A stretch of DNA of 64,000 bases, taken from Pomacea canaliculata. Lineage: Eukaryota; Mollusca; Gastropoda; Architaenioglossa; Ampullariidae. The DNA is taken from contig NC_037597.1 in assembly GCF_003073045.1 (NCBI RefSeq), positions 26,550,158 to 26,614,157 on the forward strand, given 5' to 3'. Made by a program: the position numbers and the translations under genes. Shown here piece by piece: positions 24,743 to 36,388 of the stretch. How positions within the stretch are numbered: the first letter of the stretch is position 1; the number at the start of each line of letters is the position of its first letter. The notes beneath the pieces are model-generated. The model did not search any database. It was not told the DNA's origin and saw nothing but the letters and a program-made list of their open reading frames with translations.

Positions 24743-25015
24743 ACTTCTTTACTGAAATCATGTCTGCCCACACTCCTGCCCAAACCTTGGTTCCTCACCA
24801 CACTCCCGCATTTAATCCTCCCTCCCACAAAGACAGACACATACGGACAACGGACGTTCTCCCTCTGTATTGCTAAACAGAGGAACTCTCTTCCACATCG
24901 CATTCACCACTCGGACTACAAGGCTACATTCACACGCTCACTGAAAACATATTTGTACACAAAGTACTATCCCTGAATTACTATTCTTAACTCTGGCAAT
25001 ACTGTCATGCTAACC
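24743..25015 (+). mobile_element. LINE 3' tail at the duplication junction
   Basis: The + strand reads DTYGQRTFSLCIAKQRNSLP, then HHSDYKATFTRSLKTYL: a LINE C-terminal tail like that at 11.47-11.69 kb. It begins immediately after GGGCTTGGAACCCA, where unit A ends, and is the left end of unit B. The breakpoint of the tandem duplication therefore lies inside this LINE family sequence. Confidence 0.7.
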
Positions 25016-25488
25016 ATCATGTAACGACTCCATCTTACACTGTTTATAGTATCTACATCCCTTCATACCTTCATCCATTGCTTGTACCACATCTTTATAT
25101 TGTTCAGCGTGTCTATACGTACCTCACTGTCTACTGGCTGTTATCTTGTACCTCATCTTATGTTGTTCATGCAGTGTCTATTCATACCTCACTGTCTACT
25201 GGGTGTTATCTTTCATTTATCATTATTGGTCTGAGCACAGAGTGCGATCTATCTTGGTCGTGATGCTGCGCGTTAAACCTTCCCATTATTATTAATATCC
25301 AACTTCTTGTTCGTGCATTTGTTGGGTGAGCAGAACGCAGCAAGCCCACCTCGTGCATGGGGATGTAACTGCGTGCAGTGCGGGGGCATCACAAGAGCGA
25401 GTTACTCCGCATGTTCGGGGGCTCAGATCAAAGTCCACTGCATCCAGTCCGCTGAGATTTTGCACAAGGATCCACAAACCAGCGCAAA

Positions 25489-28400
25489 ATGGGGGGCCTG
25501 GCTGAAAGGGTCATTCAAAGAATCGTCGTGCTCATGCTTGGCAGTTTCATCGGTTTACTGGCGCTGTGTAAAATTGTCATCGACTGTGTGAAAGTTGGTC
25601 CCAGCAAAGTGTTTAGCCAGCAGAAGAGAAACAAGCCACCTGCATGTTTAGAGGATTCCAGCCTTGGAACTCACGGTTACGCCCATTTAGAAGTGAGGAA
25701 TTTTGTTTCTCTTTTGTTATTACTGAATGATAATTAATATTTGTCCTAGTTAAAATTTAAATAACTGATGCCAGTCTTTCTGGCTGATTCGACCATTTAT
25801 CGAGTCGTAACATTTACAATCTTGATGTAATTTCGCAAAGCCAGCTCCATGGGGTGGCGAGCAGGAGAGATTGACTAGCCCGTGACTATAGCGCCAGCAT
25901 ATGGTGGGATGATACCTCGGGAGATGGAGATAATCCGTAGTTTTCACGGTGCATTCGCTAGAATTGCATATCTTTTCTGTTATTATTATTATAAATATTA
26001 TTCGGAAGCTGTTGCGCTATTTACAGTACTACAACACTACGTCATTTATTACCGCGCTGTGTTATGTCTGTAAAGGCCCGCATTCTATAGTGTCGTCGCT
26101 GACATTCGTTGTTTTATGTAAAGAAAAACTAAACTTTACAAACACAATACAGATTAGTCACGTGATATACATAATAGCACAATTGCCATAATACCTAATA
26201 GGACAGTTGCCTGTGTATTAGTGAGATAAAAAAAACTACATTGCTTGGTTACAAATAGCAGAGCAATTGGTATGGCACTGGCGGAGGGCTCATGGCAACA
26301 AAACGGGCCTGTTTAGTACACCACAATGTAACAGGGTTCCCAGGTCCTTGCAAGGTCCTTTTAAGTCCTTTTATATTGAATTTTCGCCAAAAGGCCTTTT
26401 AAGTCCTTTTATTTGCCATGCGGTCCTTTCAAATTCTCACACAGGTCCTTACATTTTCTCTGTGACCCTTTTAAGTCCTTTTATCGATAAAATATTACAA
26501 CAAATTTATTTCCGGAGTAGACTTTGGCGCAAAATACCGACGATTTTTCGCTGCATTGCTATTTTAATCACATGACTACCCAGTCTCGCTCGCGGCGGGA
26601 ACGTCCGTTTCGCCTTTCGCGAGTTCACTCTCGTCGTGTCGACCACATTTCTTTGTCTGCTTAACAATTGAAAGATGCCGGGAAGTGCTCTCTTTCAGGA
26701 GAAGTGGCTAAAGGAAGACAAGTATAAAGATTGGTTAATAAAAGACTCGAGCAATAAACATTTGGCACGATGTGCTGCCTGCAAAATAATCTCTGAATCT
26801 TTCATCAATGGGCGAAAGTGTTCTGAAACAGCACATGGTTACCGAAAAGACACCAAAGGCAAATAAAAGTATTTTCTGAAGATGCGCGCTTTTGGTAACT
26901 GATTACTTTCGTCATCGAGAACATCCACAGCCCGCTCAAAATCAGACGGCACCGACCAGCTCTGCAAGTTGTCCAGTAAGTTGACAATTATTTATCTTTA
27001 GCGATTCATTATTAACGATGTGGGTACTTAGAAAAACACATTAAATTAAAGCGTGCATAACATTTTGCGGTTTTTTTCCACTCTTTATTAAGCCTATCGT
27101 CTAATTTACGGTGAAGCCAATAGCTTAAAGATCAGTTAAATAGCAAAGAATTATTTAAATTAAAAAGTTGAGATTTTCATTTTCTCATGATTCGAACTAC
27201 AAATAGAGTTTTATACAATCACGAATCTTACTACAGCTTTGCTGCAGAAAATTGATCTGAATTTTTGGCATCTGATCAGGAAAGATTAAAAGAAAGTATA
27301 ATTAATAATGTATGCTTATTATCCTATTTTACCAGCAAATACATTATTTTTTGGATTTTTAAAATCAAACATTTAACATTAAAGCTAAATCAGTTAGCTG
27401 AAATAACTTTCATTTTCAACTATGCTGCCATCTTTATACTTTAACTTAGTTTAGTATTATTTATATTATCATGTCATTAATTTATTGCTTTTTGAAACCT
27501 GTCTTTTATTCAGACAGAACATAATGTTTACAGACATAATGGTAACTTAAATGTTTTCTTGAATAGGTTTCGTGATGAGCAATGAACGATTGAAGGCAGA
27601 GATCCTGTGGACTCTCAAGATTGTGGAATCACACTACAGTTTCAGATCTGCTGAAAAGTCTGCTGAACTGTTTCGACTTATGTTCCCAGACAGCCAAGTA
27701 GCTGCAGAATTTAAGTGCGGTCAAACAAAAGCCAGTTATCTAACTTCATTTGGCTTGCTCCTCACTTTTCGAAATTGCTTCTGACTGTGTAAATTCGTCG
27801 CCTGAGTATGTTCTTTTGTTTGATGAATCTTCTAACCATAAGACTCAAACTAAAAGCTGGATTTCCATGTTCGTTACTGAGTGACAATGCTGTAAGACTC
27901 ATTACCTGACCTCGGAATTTTTGGTCATTCCGCGGCCATAGACCTTCAACAAAAGTTCAGTAAGGTAATTAGCGAATCAAACTTCAAGCAAGCTAATTTA
28001 CTTCAAATTTCTATGGATGGACCTTCTGTAAAACCTAAACCTTCTTGAGAAAAATTAATAACGACAATGATTAAATCACAATGTTGGTTTGTTAAATGTG
28101 GCAGCTGTGGACTCCATGTTATGCACAATGCATTTAGGCGTGGGTGCGAGGCTTCTCAATGGGAGCTTGAGTCATTTCTTACATTCTGCTTATATCTTGT
28201 TCAGAGACAGCCCAGCCAGAAGAGAAGATTATATAAAAGTAACTGGTTCCACATCTTTTCCAGCCAAGTTCTGTGCTCACCGATGGCTTGAAAACAATTC
28301 TGTTGCTGAAAAAGCAATTGTTATGCTTCCATACTTGGAAAATTTGTCAAAGCTGCAATGGAGAAAAAATAACATTGCCAAAGAACAAATCTTTGATATT

Positions 28401-31400
28401 GTAAAAGCTGGAGTCTTATCTACCCCTTTGCTTTCATGTCGTCTGGCTTTCTTTAGTTTAATTGCCAGTATACTTGAACCTTTTTGAGAAAATACCAAGC
28501 TGATCAGCCTCTTCTTCCTTTCCTTTGTTTAGACTTACATGACATTATGAAAAATCTGATGCACAAATTTATCAAGTCAAATGTACTTAATAAATGTGAA
28601 ACTGCCCCTCCAACTTGTGCAGGTTGATATATGCAACAGTTCTAACCATGTCAATCTGAGCATGATCGAACTTGGCTTCAGGGTTGATAGACTACTGGCT
28701 GCTAGCAAGAAACAGTCATCAGTAAACGATGAACTCTCATGGCCTTCAGAGCTGAATGCAGAGATTTTTTGAAAAGCAGTTGTTCTAAAATTGCAGGATA
28801 AATCTCCACTGAAGTACACCCTAGTGAGAAACATAACTTTCTTAACCAAAGACCATGGGGAAAAAGACAAATCATACAAAAAATGAAAAAGGTTTTGTTG
28901 TATTGCCAAGGTGTGAAAAGGTTTGATGATGTGACTTGTGACAAGGTATTGTCAGAGTTCCGTAATTTTCTTGACAGTTCTGCAGGTGAGTGTGGTAGTA
29001 AGCTTTTGACCCTATGACACAAAGACTGGATAGTTGGTTTTATGATGCCCTTGCTGGAAAGCAGAGTTTCAGGTGTTGTGGTCTGTTGTCAGACAGTTAC
29101 TCCTACTCTCTCATGGTCAAGCTACAGTGGAAAGAGGATTTTCTTCAACAAAGAAACAGTAGCTGACAATCTTAGTCAGACTGCACTAAAAGCACGCAGA
29201 GTAATTCTTGATCATATTCACAGTGTGGAGGGGTGGAAAATGTTGAGATCTCCAAACCACTGATGATATCCCTTCTAGTCCTATGGCAGGTATGAACGTT
29301 TACCTCTCTGAGCAGAAGCAGCAGAAGGAAACAGAGAGAAAAGCAGGTCCACAGAAAGAGATTAGGAGATGAGCTGGTAATACTCACAAAAAGGCTAAAG
29401 ACCACCAGTGCCGAAGAACGACACCTGCTGGAACTGGCTGACAGACATAGTTTTCCAGGCTGAAGAGCAAAAAAGTTTTTCACTTATTGAAAGATCTAAC
29501 AACATGCGTTTGTTAGCCAAAGACAAGAAGAAGGGAGATAACAAAGATTCAGTCAGACATTGATAGATTACAGAGAAATTAAAAGGTGTTGAATTGTGAC
29601 ATTCAGAATTAATGTTTATTTCAGTTTAAATAGCCTGCACAATTCTGTAACATGTATGCTATGGAACATGTTAAAAAACCAGAACTATTTAAGGAAATTA
29701 GGTTGTGTAAGAAATTGTATTGTTTAGTATTGGTAAAGCTGTAGGGTGACAAAGAATTGAATTTCATCAATGAAACTTTTGCTTATAGTAGATGGATTCT
29801 TTGTCATTTTGTAATCTTAATCTTATGTGTATTTATATCATCTGCTGTTTATGTATATGTTTGCATGTGTTACATGTATGTGTAATAAGAATGCTTAAAT
29901 AATATCTCAAGGTTAAAATAAATGGGCTTGTAATGCTTGACAGTTTTCAACTCATTCCCATCTTTGGTTTAGCATTAGGATCACACTCTTTTCATTCCTC
30001 ATCTGATCCTCCATCCTTGGCATTCCTCTGTATCACAAAGAAAATGTTTGGTCTACACATCTGTACAACACTAGTTGCCCTTCCGTATTCGCAAAAAAAC
30101 GCTCTTTTTTTCAAAAAAGTCTTTAGAAACTTACTCTTTCTTGAACTTTGATCTTCTAGTACTACTGTTGCATAGCTCTATTTCTCTCTCTCTCCCATTA
30201 GAGTGTGTGTGCGAGAGAGAGACACGTGAACTGACTTTTGTTACACCAAAAGAATGGCTTTCAGGTTTTGCAATTATTATTACTTTAGTTTCTAGAAAAC
30301 TTGGAACATTAATGGTGTATGTTATCAGCGCGCTAAGGACACTTTTTAAGTTATCTAATCTAAATATGGCAGACAGGCATCAAAATTAACTCTTTGATTA
30401 TTTATTACTAGAAATACATGTATTTGAGAACATAGAGAAGACCACAGATTCATAAATAATACATCTTTCCACCACACAAGAGAAAAACTTAAGCATTGAT
30501 GACTGTCCACTTAGGTCCTTTCGAATGCATGAAAGTCCTTTTAAGGTCCTTTTTTGCACCATCCCATGTATTGATATTTTGTATCCCTGGGAACCTGTGT
30601 AAGCAAAGCACAACCACACTTTAGGAAGGAATGGGTATCATTTAATACAATATTATTTCTATTATAATACAAACAACTAAAATATCCCTGTCAGTTCATT
30701 AAAGACCATTAAGGGCACACAACTCCCCTCTACTTAGTTTCCCTCCCCTATTTTCTTTGGGGTACTTTTAAGTCAGCAGCTACAGTATACAATCTGTAAA
30801 TATACCTCTCGACCTCTGGTGTGAACAAGAAGTCACACATGCTTCAGACAATACATTTTTTGTATAGTAAAGCATAAACAGACCAGTTATTGAGATTAGC
30901 ATCTATGTTTTATGGTGCAAAAATGACCAGTTGATTTGTTCCTTAATTGTTTATCTCAGTCATTACACTTCCTCACAATTATTCATTGCTAACATGCATT
31001 TTCTACTCTATAGGACTATAACTGAGGTTTGTCATAAACTAATGGAAATGTATGAATTTTTAAAATACATTTCTGTGCTGATCATTACTGAAACTTTATT
31101 TTCTCTTTTTTTAAAAACAGTTTATTGTGTTTATTTGTCCCCTCTCATTTTTGCAGCTTAATCAATGCATGTTTTTGGCACCCACGTTTGCTCAACACAT
31201 TTTCGCATTATGTTTTGTAGGATATCCGTATGCATTATGTGAGCAATGGAAGTGAAGATAAACCACTAATGCTGCTGGTTCATGGCTTCCCAGAGTTCTG
31301 GTACTCTTGGCGCTATCAGCTGAAAGAGTTCAAGGACCGTTACAGGTTAACTTTGACTTAAAATTGTTTTATATATATATACATTGTTTTGCTGCCAAGG

Positions 31401-34400
31401 AACATAGATGTCTGGGAGTACTCACCCTAAACATTCATGAGACCAGATCCAAGAGAATCTCTTGCAAAGCAAGGAATGAAAGACGGCTTTTTCACATGAA
31501 TGGTTGTTTGTTATTTTACTTGAATGTATTTTGATATGGCTATAAGTTCTTTAGGAGGAACTGATCCCTAAAATGCAAGCACTCTTTTCTTCTTTTGTGT
31601 TGGGGAGATAAGATGCTTTGAACATGAGCACTGTCACTTAAGCAAAGGTAACCTCATTGCAATGTCACAAATTAAGTTTACTATTGTGAAAACAGCTTAT
31701 TTACATGTTCTTGAAGCTCAAGCACTAGCTGTGGCCTTTATTGACATCAAGAGTTAGAAGTTAGGTCAATGCATGTGGACTTTTCACACAATTTTAAAAG
31801 CCACAAATTATTTTTGTTACAGGTTAATGATAGGGATACCTTACTGAAACTGTGTGCAGATTAGAACTACATTTCATATTTAACTTCGCCAACGTTTATA
31901 GGAGAGATATAATTTGGTAAGGTGATTTGGAAAGAGAAGTCTGCCATAAAATTTTAAAAATAGATAATTTTACTTTAAACTTAAAGGCTGAATGACTGTC
32001 CAGAGGGAAAGAATGGATTCAATATGGCAGAGGCAGTTGAGGGTACTTGTTGGGCCAGGTGGAAGCAACTACCAAAGAATGATCACTCGGATAGCTAGCA
32101 CTGTGTGCTTCTCCCTTCCCTCCCTTGGGTTGAACCATTCTTTCCCATCTTAGTTTGGGCTTTAAGTGTGATTTAGACTGAGAATAATTTTTAATGATTG
32201 TGTGCATGTGTGTGAGAGGGCGGGAGAATCTGTGAATACTTTTTGCATGCAGGTTTGCATTTACACGTGCATGCATTAGTCAGAACAACTTTAAGATTTA
32301 CTTCGCCCATCTACATTCTTCAGAACATTGTATTGCAACCAATAAATAATGGGACTAAACTAAAAGGCCATGGAATTGCTAGCTAGGTCAAATGGCTGTC
32401 TTTAAGATAAAAACAATAACACTAATTAAACAGATTGTGCTCATTCAGGGTTGTTGCAGTTGACCTAAGGGGCTACAATGAAACTGATAAACCAGCAGGA
32501 AAATCCAACTATAAAACAGCAAAGCTTGTTGCAGACATAAAACAGCTGATAACTGCTTTAGGTGAGACTGCAAGGAAGAGCTTCCTTTTCTGCCAATGTT
32601 TGTTACATATTGAGTGCTGTAATGAAATCTGAAGTGTTCTCATCATTTAAAAGAATTTGTTTTAAACTTTATTTAGAGGCTACATGTAAATATGTATACA
32701 CTGTAGCCTTTGTGGAACATGTATCAATTTACATTTAGTGATTACATGTTATATTGATCATTCTCGTGTAATATATAGGGTTAATAAAAATATGTCGATT
32801 TGTGTGGTGTTTTTCTCCACCGTTAAAAGTGTGCTCAAAGCACTTTACTAAAGCGAAAAAAAAATGGAGGCTGGTCTCAAAAACAGTTGTAGAATATCTG
32901 AAAAATAGCCGAATTCTTGAAGTAAGATCATCAGGTTACTTTTACAATTACTGAGAAATAGCCAGATTCTGTTCAAGAATTTTTAGTTGAAAGCCACTCA
33001 AATTGTGTTACATGACTTATCGAGGTCCGACTGTATCAGATATGGTAGCAGTATATAGGTATAAGTCATGTGAAGAATGCTGGGCAACTTCAATAGTGTC
33101 AGCTTTTACAAAACATAAACATGCGTTAGATTGCTTCACTTTGTGCAGGTTACAGTGATTGTGTCCTCGTTGGACATGACTGGGGAGGAGTTGTCTGTTG
33201 GATGTTCGCTGAAACCTTTCCAGACCTTGTGAACCACCTCATCATTCTCAACTGTCCCAATTTCAAAGTTTTCCAGAAGCACCTTCGGTCAAGCCTGAAA
33301 CAGGCTAAAATGTCCTGGTAGGTGCTGAAGCACTTTGTAACATTTAAGTGAATTAGATATTATAAAGACTGTTTTGCACGAATTATCTACAAGTACACTG
33401 TCAGTCATAAATCATGTTTATGTTTGAAGGTTTGGAGAAAATGCCTAGAGGAGATCAGTAAACAATAAGTCCATCATTTCCTCAATCTGTAGGCATGAAT
33501 CTAACTGGAGGTTTGTTTTTCAGGTACATCTATTTCTTCCAGCTTCCCTTTTTGCCAGAACTCATGTTTAGGCTTCAAGATTATGCCATTCTTGATCAAC
33601 TTTTTCGTGGCAAGCACAGCGGGGTTCGTTCTGACAGAATGTCAGATGAAGATATTGAAGCATACAAGTACACCTTCAGTCGTAAGTCATGTTCATATTT
33701 TCATATTCAGCCCTACTAAAACAACCACTGCACTGATCGATCATCTATGCTAGAACAGTACTTCAGAAATATAAATGATAATATACTGCAGCCCTGTTCA
33801 TAGACTTTGCAAACGACTTTGTTCATTAAAAAAAATACAATTTTACAAGCTTCATAGTTGATCTATCCAACTTCTCAAATTCTTTCTGTAGAACCGAACA
33901 CAAAGAGTCATAATTAAAGACAAAATGTTGAATCTCATTGAAGTGAAATTTGCTGTTCCACAAGGCTAATTCTGCAGTCGGTTCCTCCATGTTTTTAGGT
34001 TTGTTTAACCCCTTCGCTACTTATGATCGAACTGCAAAAGTAGATATAGCATGTAAGCGACAATAAATGAGAATGTCAGCGGGAAAAGGGTTAACCGTGA
34101 CACGGAGTACTTAGTGAACACTGTTCAGTCATAGAATATTCGACGGGAACGAAGTTAGAAAAGTACTCAACCACGGAATGTGAAAGAAGAAGACTTGCCC
34201 GAGTCACGACATTCAAATCTCCCCGAGTTGAGATTACAAAGTAGAGCAGGGTAGGGGCCATCGACGCTGGATTAAACACGCTACTTACTCTTGATGGAGT
34301 AACCCCTCCTAGACGAGGGTTTTTTCCCTGCATGGGCTAATCAGTTGGAGACCTTCTGAAGGAGGAAAATTCACCTCCCCAAACCATTCCTCAATCGCCT

Positions 34401-34866
34401 CTGTAATTGTTGCTTCTGATGACGATAATCACAAATACCCTGTTGAAAGCGATCATTTCATTCTGTGGGCATCCACATTGACTACTGAAAAATTACTGCA
34501 TTCTTGTTGGTCATGATTGACATACAAGTACTCGTCTTCCTCCGAAAGCTTTTGTTGTTTGTTTGTTTTTAACATAGGCAGTGGTCTGACCGGGCCGATT
34601 AACTTTTATCGTGCTGGCTTTGGAGGAGAGAGAAGACCACCCGACCAGTCCGGATCACGATCTAAAGGGATCAGCGTGCCTACCCTGCTGCTATGGGTAC
34701 AGAGGATGCAGCGTTGGATAACAGACTTGCAGAAATGTCCCGTGAATGCTGCACAGGCAAGGTGGTGTTAAAGTACATCGAGGATGCCAGCCACTGGCTG
34801 CAGATGGACAGACCAGATCTTGTCAACAAATACATGCGAGAGTTTCTGGCTGAGTCGGAGAAATAA
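25489..34866 (+). CDS. Epoxide hydrolase EPHX3/4-like, copy B (frameshift in exon 6)
   Basis: Same family and role as copy A. Exons: 25489-25692, 31221-31345, 32449-32561, 33149-33317, 33524-33681, 34578-34866, all GT-AG and phase-compatible. Exon 1 is intact: 68 codons with a membrane helix ([19 protein letters not shown]) and the family motif [30 protein letters not shown] and YFFQLP are present. In exon 6 one G is missing in CTATGGG-TACAGAGG (289 bp against 290 in copy A), just before the catalytic Asp; beyond it the frame again encodes [20 protein letters not shown] with the catalytic His. Corrected length is 352 residues. Either a young pseudogene or an assembly indel in a G run. The ATG is chosen because it aligns with EPHX4 starts and has no nearby rival. 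Confidence 0.9.
26332..30597 (+). mobile_element. hAT-type transposon with 5-bp target duplication
   Basis: The ends are CAGGGTTCCCAGG (26332-) and, reversed from 30597, CAGGTTCCCAGGG. TGTAA flanks both sides (26327-26331 and 30598-30602), and copy A shows the empty site once (TGTAA at 17011-17015). Inside are decayed transposase pieces on the + strand: a BED-like zinc finger (26675-26866, CAACKI), 27572-27784 ([20 protein letters not shown]), 28089-28487 ([27 protein letters not shown]), 28560-29000, 29040-29265 and a charged tail to about 29560. Multiple stops make it inactive. Many AGTCCTTTT/GGTCCTTTT motifs cluster near both ends. The 5-bp duplication fits the hAT5 group better than the usual 8 bp. 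Confidence 0.85.
26675..29560 (+). pseudogene. Decayed hAT-like transposase
   Basis: Fragments in order along the + strand follow the layout of a widespread BED-finger, hAT-like protein of aquatic invertebrates. First comes C-x2-C with a downstream His. Then a segment with [15 protein letters not shown], a central part with [11 protein letters not shown] and [13 protein letters not shown], the [12 protein letters not shown] region, and a lysine/glutamate-rich end. Frameshifts and stops separate nearly every block. It is the transposase gene of the surrounding element and not a host gene. Confidence 0.7.
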
Positions 34867-36388
34867 AAGACTGCCAGATTTTTTAATTTTTTTTTTTAGT
34901 ATCCTACCCATGTTTTCTTTTTTGCATATATCTTATTCTGAGTTATGGATTGAGACTGACACCAAATGTATTCATTTCCAGCACCTCTTTTGATTTGCCT
35001 TTCTAGGTCTTTGAAATTTTTCACTATTTTAAAATTTTGTAATAGTCATTGTCAATTGGGGAGATGAATGGCGTCTTCAGATCTTACCTTGTGATGCACA
35101 GCATTGTCACTAGTGGGGTTTAATTATTGCTACCTCACTTGGTGTTTGTAGTGAAAGAACAGTTGTGATGGCGTGATCTCTTGTGGAAAAGAGTTTGAGT
35201 GGTAAAAAAGATTTTCAAACATTTGGAAACAAAAAAAAAAACAACAAAAAACCAAAAAAAAAAAAACAACAAACAAAAAGGAAACCAGATCAACAGGTGG
35301 TGTCAAGAGACAAAAGAAATGTCCAGGGAAATTTCAAGTGGTATCCTCCCCATTGTGTTTACTCTGCCTGGTTTTACGACTGTTGTTGCACTAATATAAA
35401 ATATCAAATGTCTGCTTTTGTATTGTCCTGGCTAGATTATTGCAACTCTTGTGTTCCTAACTGCCTATTGGACAAGTTGCAAAGGTCTGATAATAATGCT
35501 GCTCATAATGTTTTCCGTGAACTGCACTCTTCCGTGAGCTTATTTTCTCTGGCACAGTATTTCTTTTCTCTGCATGTGGCATCTGTTTACCATGATACAT
35601 TATACCTTTAGTTGCTGGTTCAACGTAAAACACTAGTTCGTATAATGCCTTGCCATCACAGACTGTGACACAAATCATACCTTTGCGTTCTGTTTCAGAA
35701 ACAATTAAAAAAATATGAACATGCGTGAGGTTTTTTTTTAATAAACATTGAGAATACCACACAATTTTATTTTCATTAGCTTAATTTGAAGAGAAACAAT
35801 TTTTCTGAAAACCTTCACAGTCTAGAAAGACTATTTTTAGTTTCTGTGAAGTAATCAGTACGTTCGGGAGGATTTTCAAGACAATATTTTCTGCCTGTTG
35901 CAAAAAAAAAAAAATAATTCTTGTTGTAATTTAACAAGCCCCATTAACATCTCGAAACCTTAACATTTATAAAGATGATATTAAATAATGTTCCCGACTT
36001 CAAGAAGAAAAGGGTCGAAGGGAAGGGGGTTGTCGAACATTTCATGTTTATTTAACTGTTTGTGAGGGCAACAGGAGGCAAAAGATAAAAGACATCCTGA
36101 AAACAGAGGACTGGAGACGAAAAACAGCCTGCAGCAGCCTGCCTGGCTAGACCGCAGACCACAGATAACTATAGAATGAAGAAAGATACCCACCATGTAG
36201 AAGCCAGTAGCCAGCAAGTTTCATGCCGACATGCTTTTTAACAAAACCTTTCCCTCTCCCCCTCCCCCTACCCAACATTCTCCCATGAAAGACGCTTGCA
36301 GGAAGATGCGGGATTTAGCAAGCGACAAATAAGTATGTCTGGCGACATCACAAAGCAAGCTCCACAACAGATCGAGCGTACTCCCAAT
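34867..36388. other. 3' flank of copy B with LINE/SINE remnants
   Basis: AATAAA overlaps the stop codon of copy B. An A-rich run lies at about 35230-35280. At 35400-35560 the + strand encodes LSWLDYCNSCVPNCLLDKLQ and NNAAHNVFRELHSS, a LINE reverse transcriptase remnant; at 35565-35640 there is SINE body sequence. Both match unit A. The rest to 36388 is the 3' flank of the minus-strand acidic gene; no other gene seen. Confidence 0.55.
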
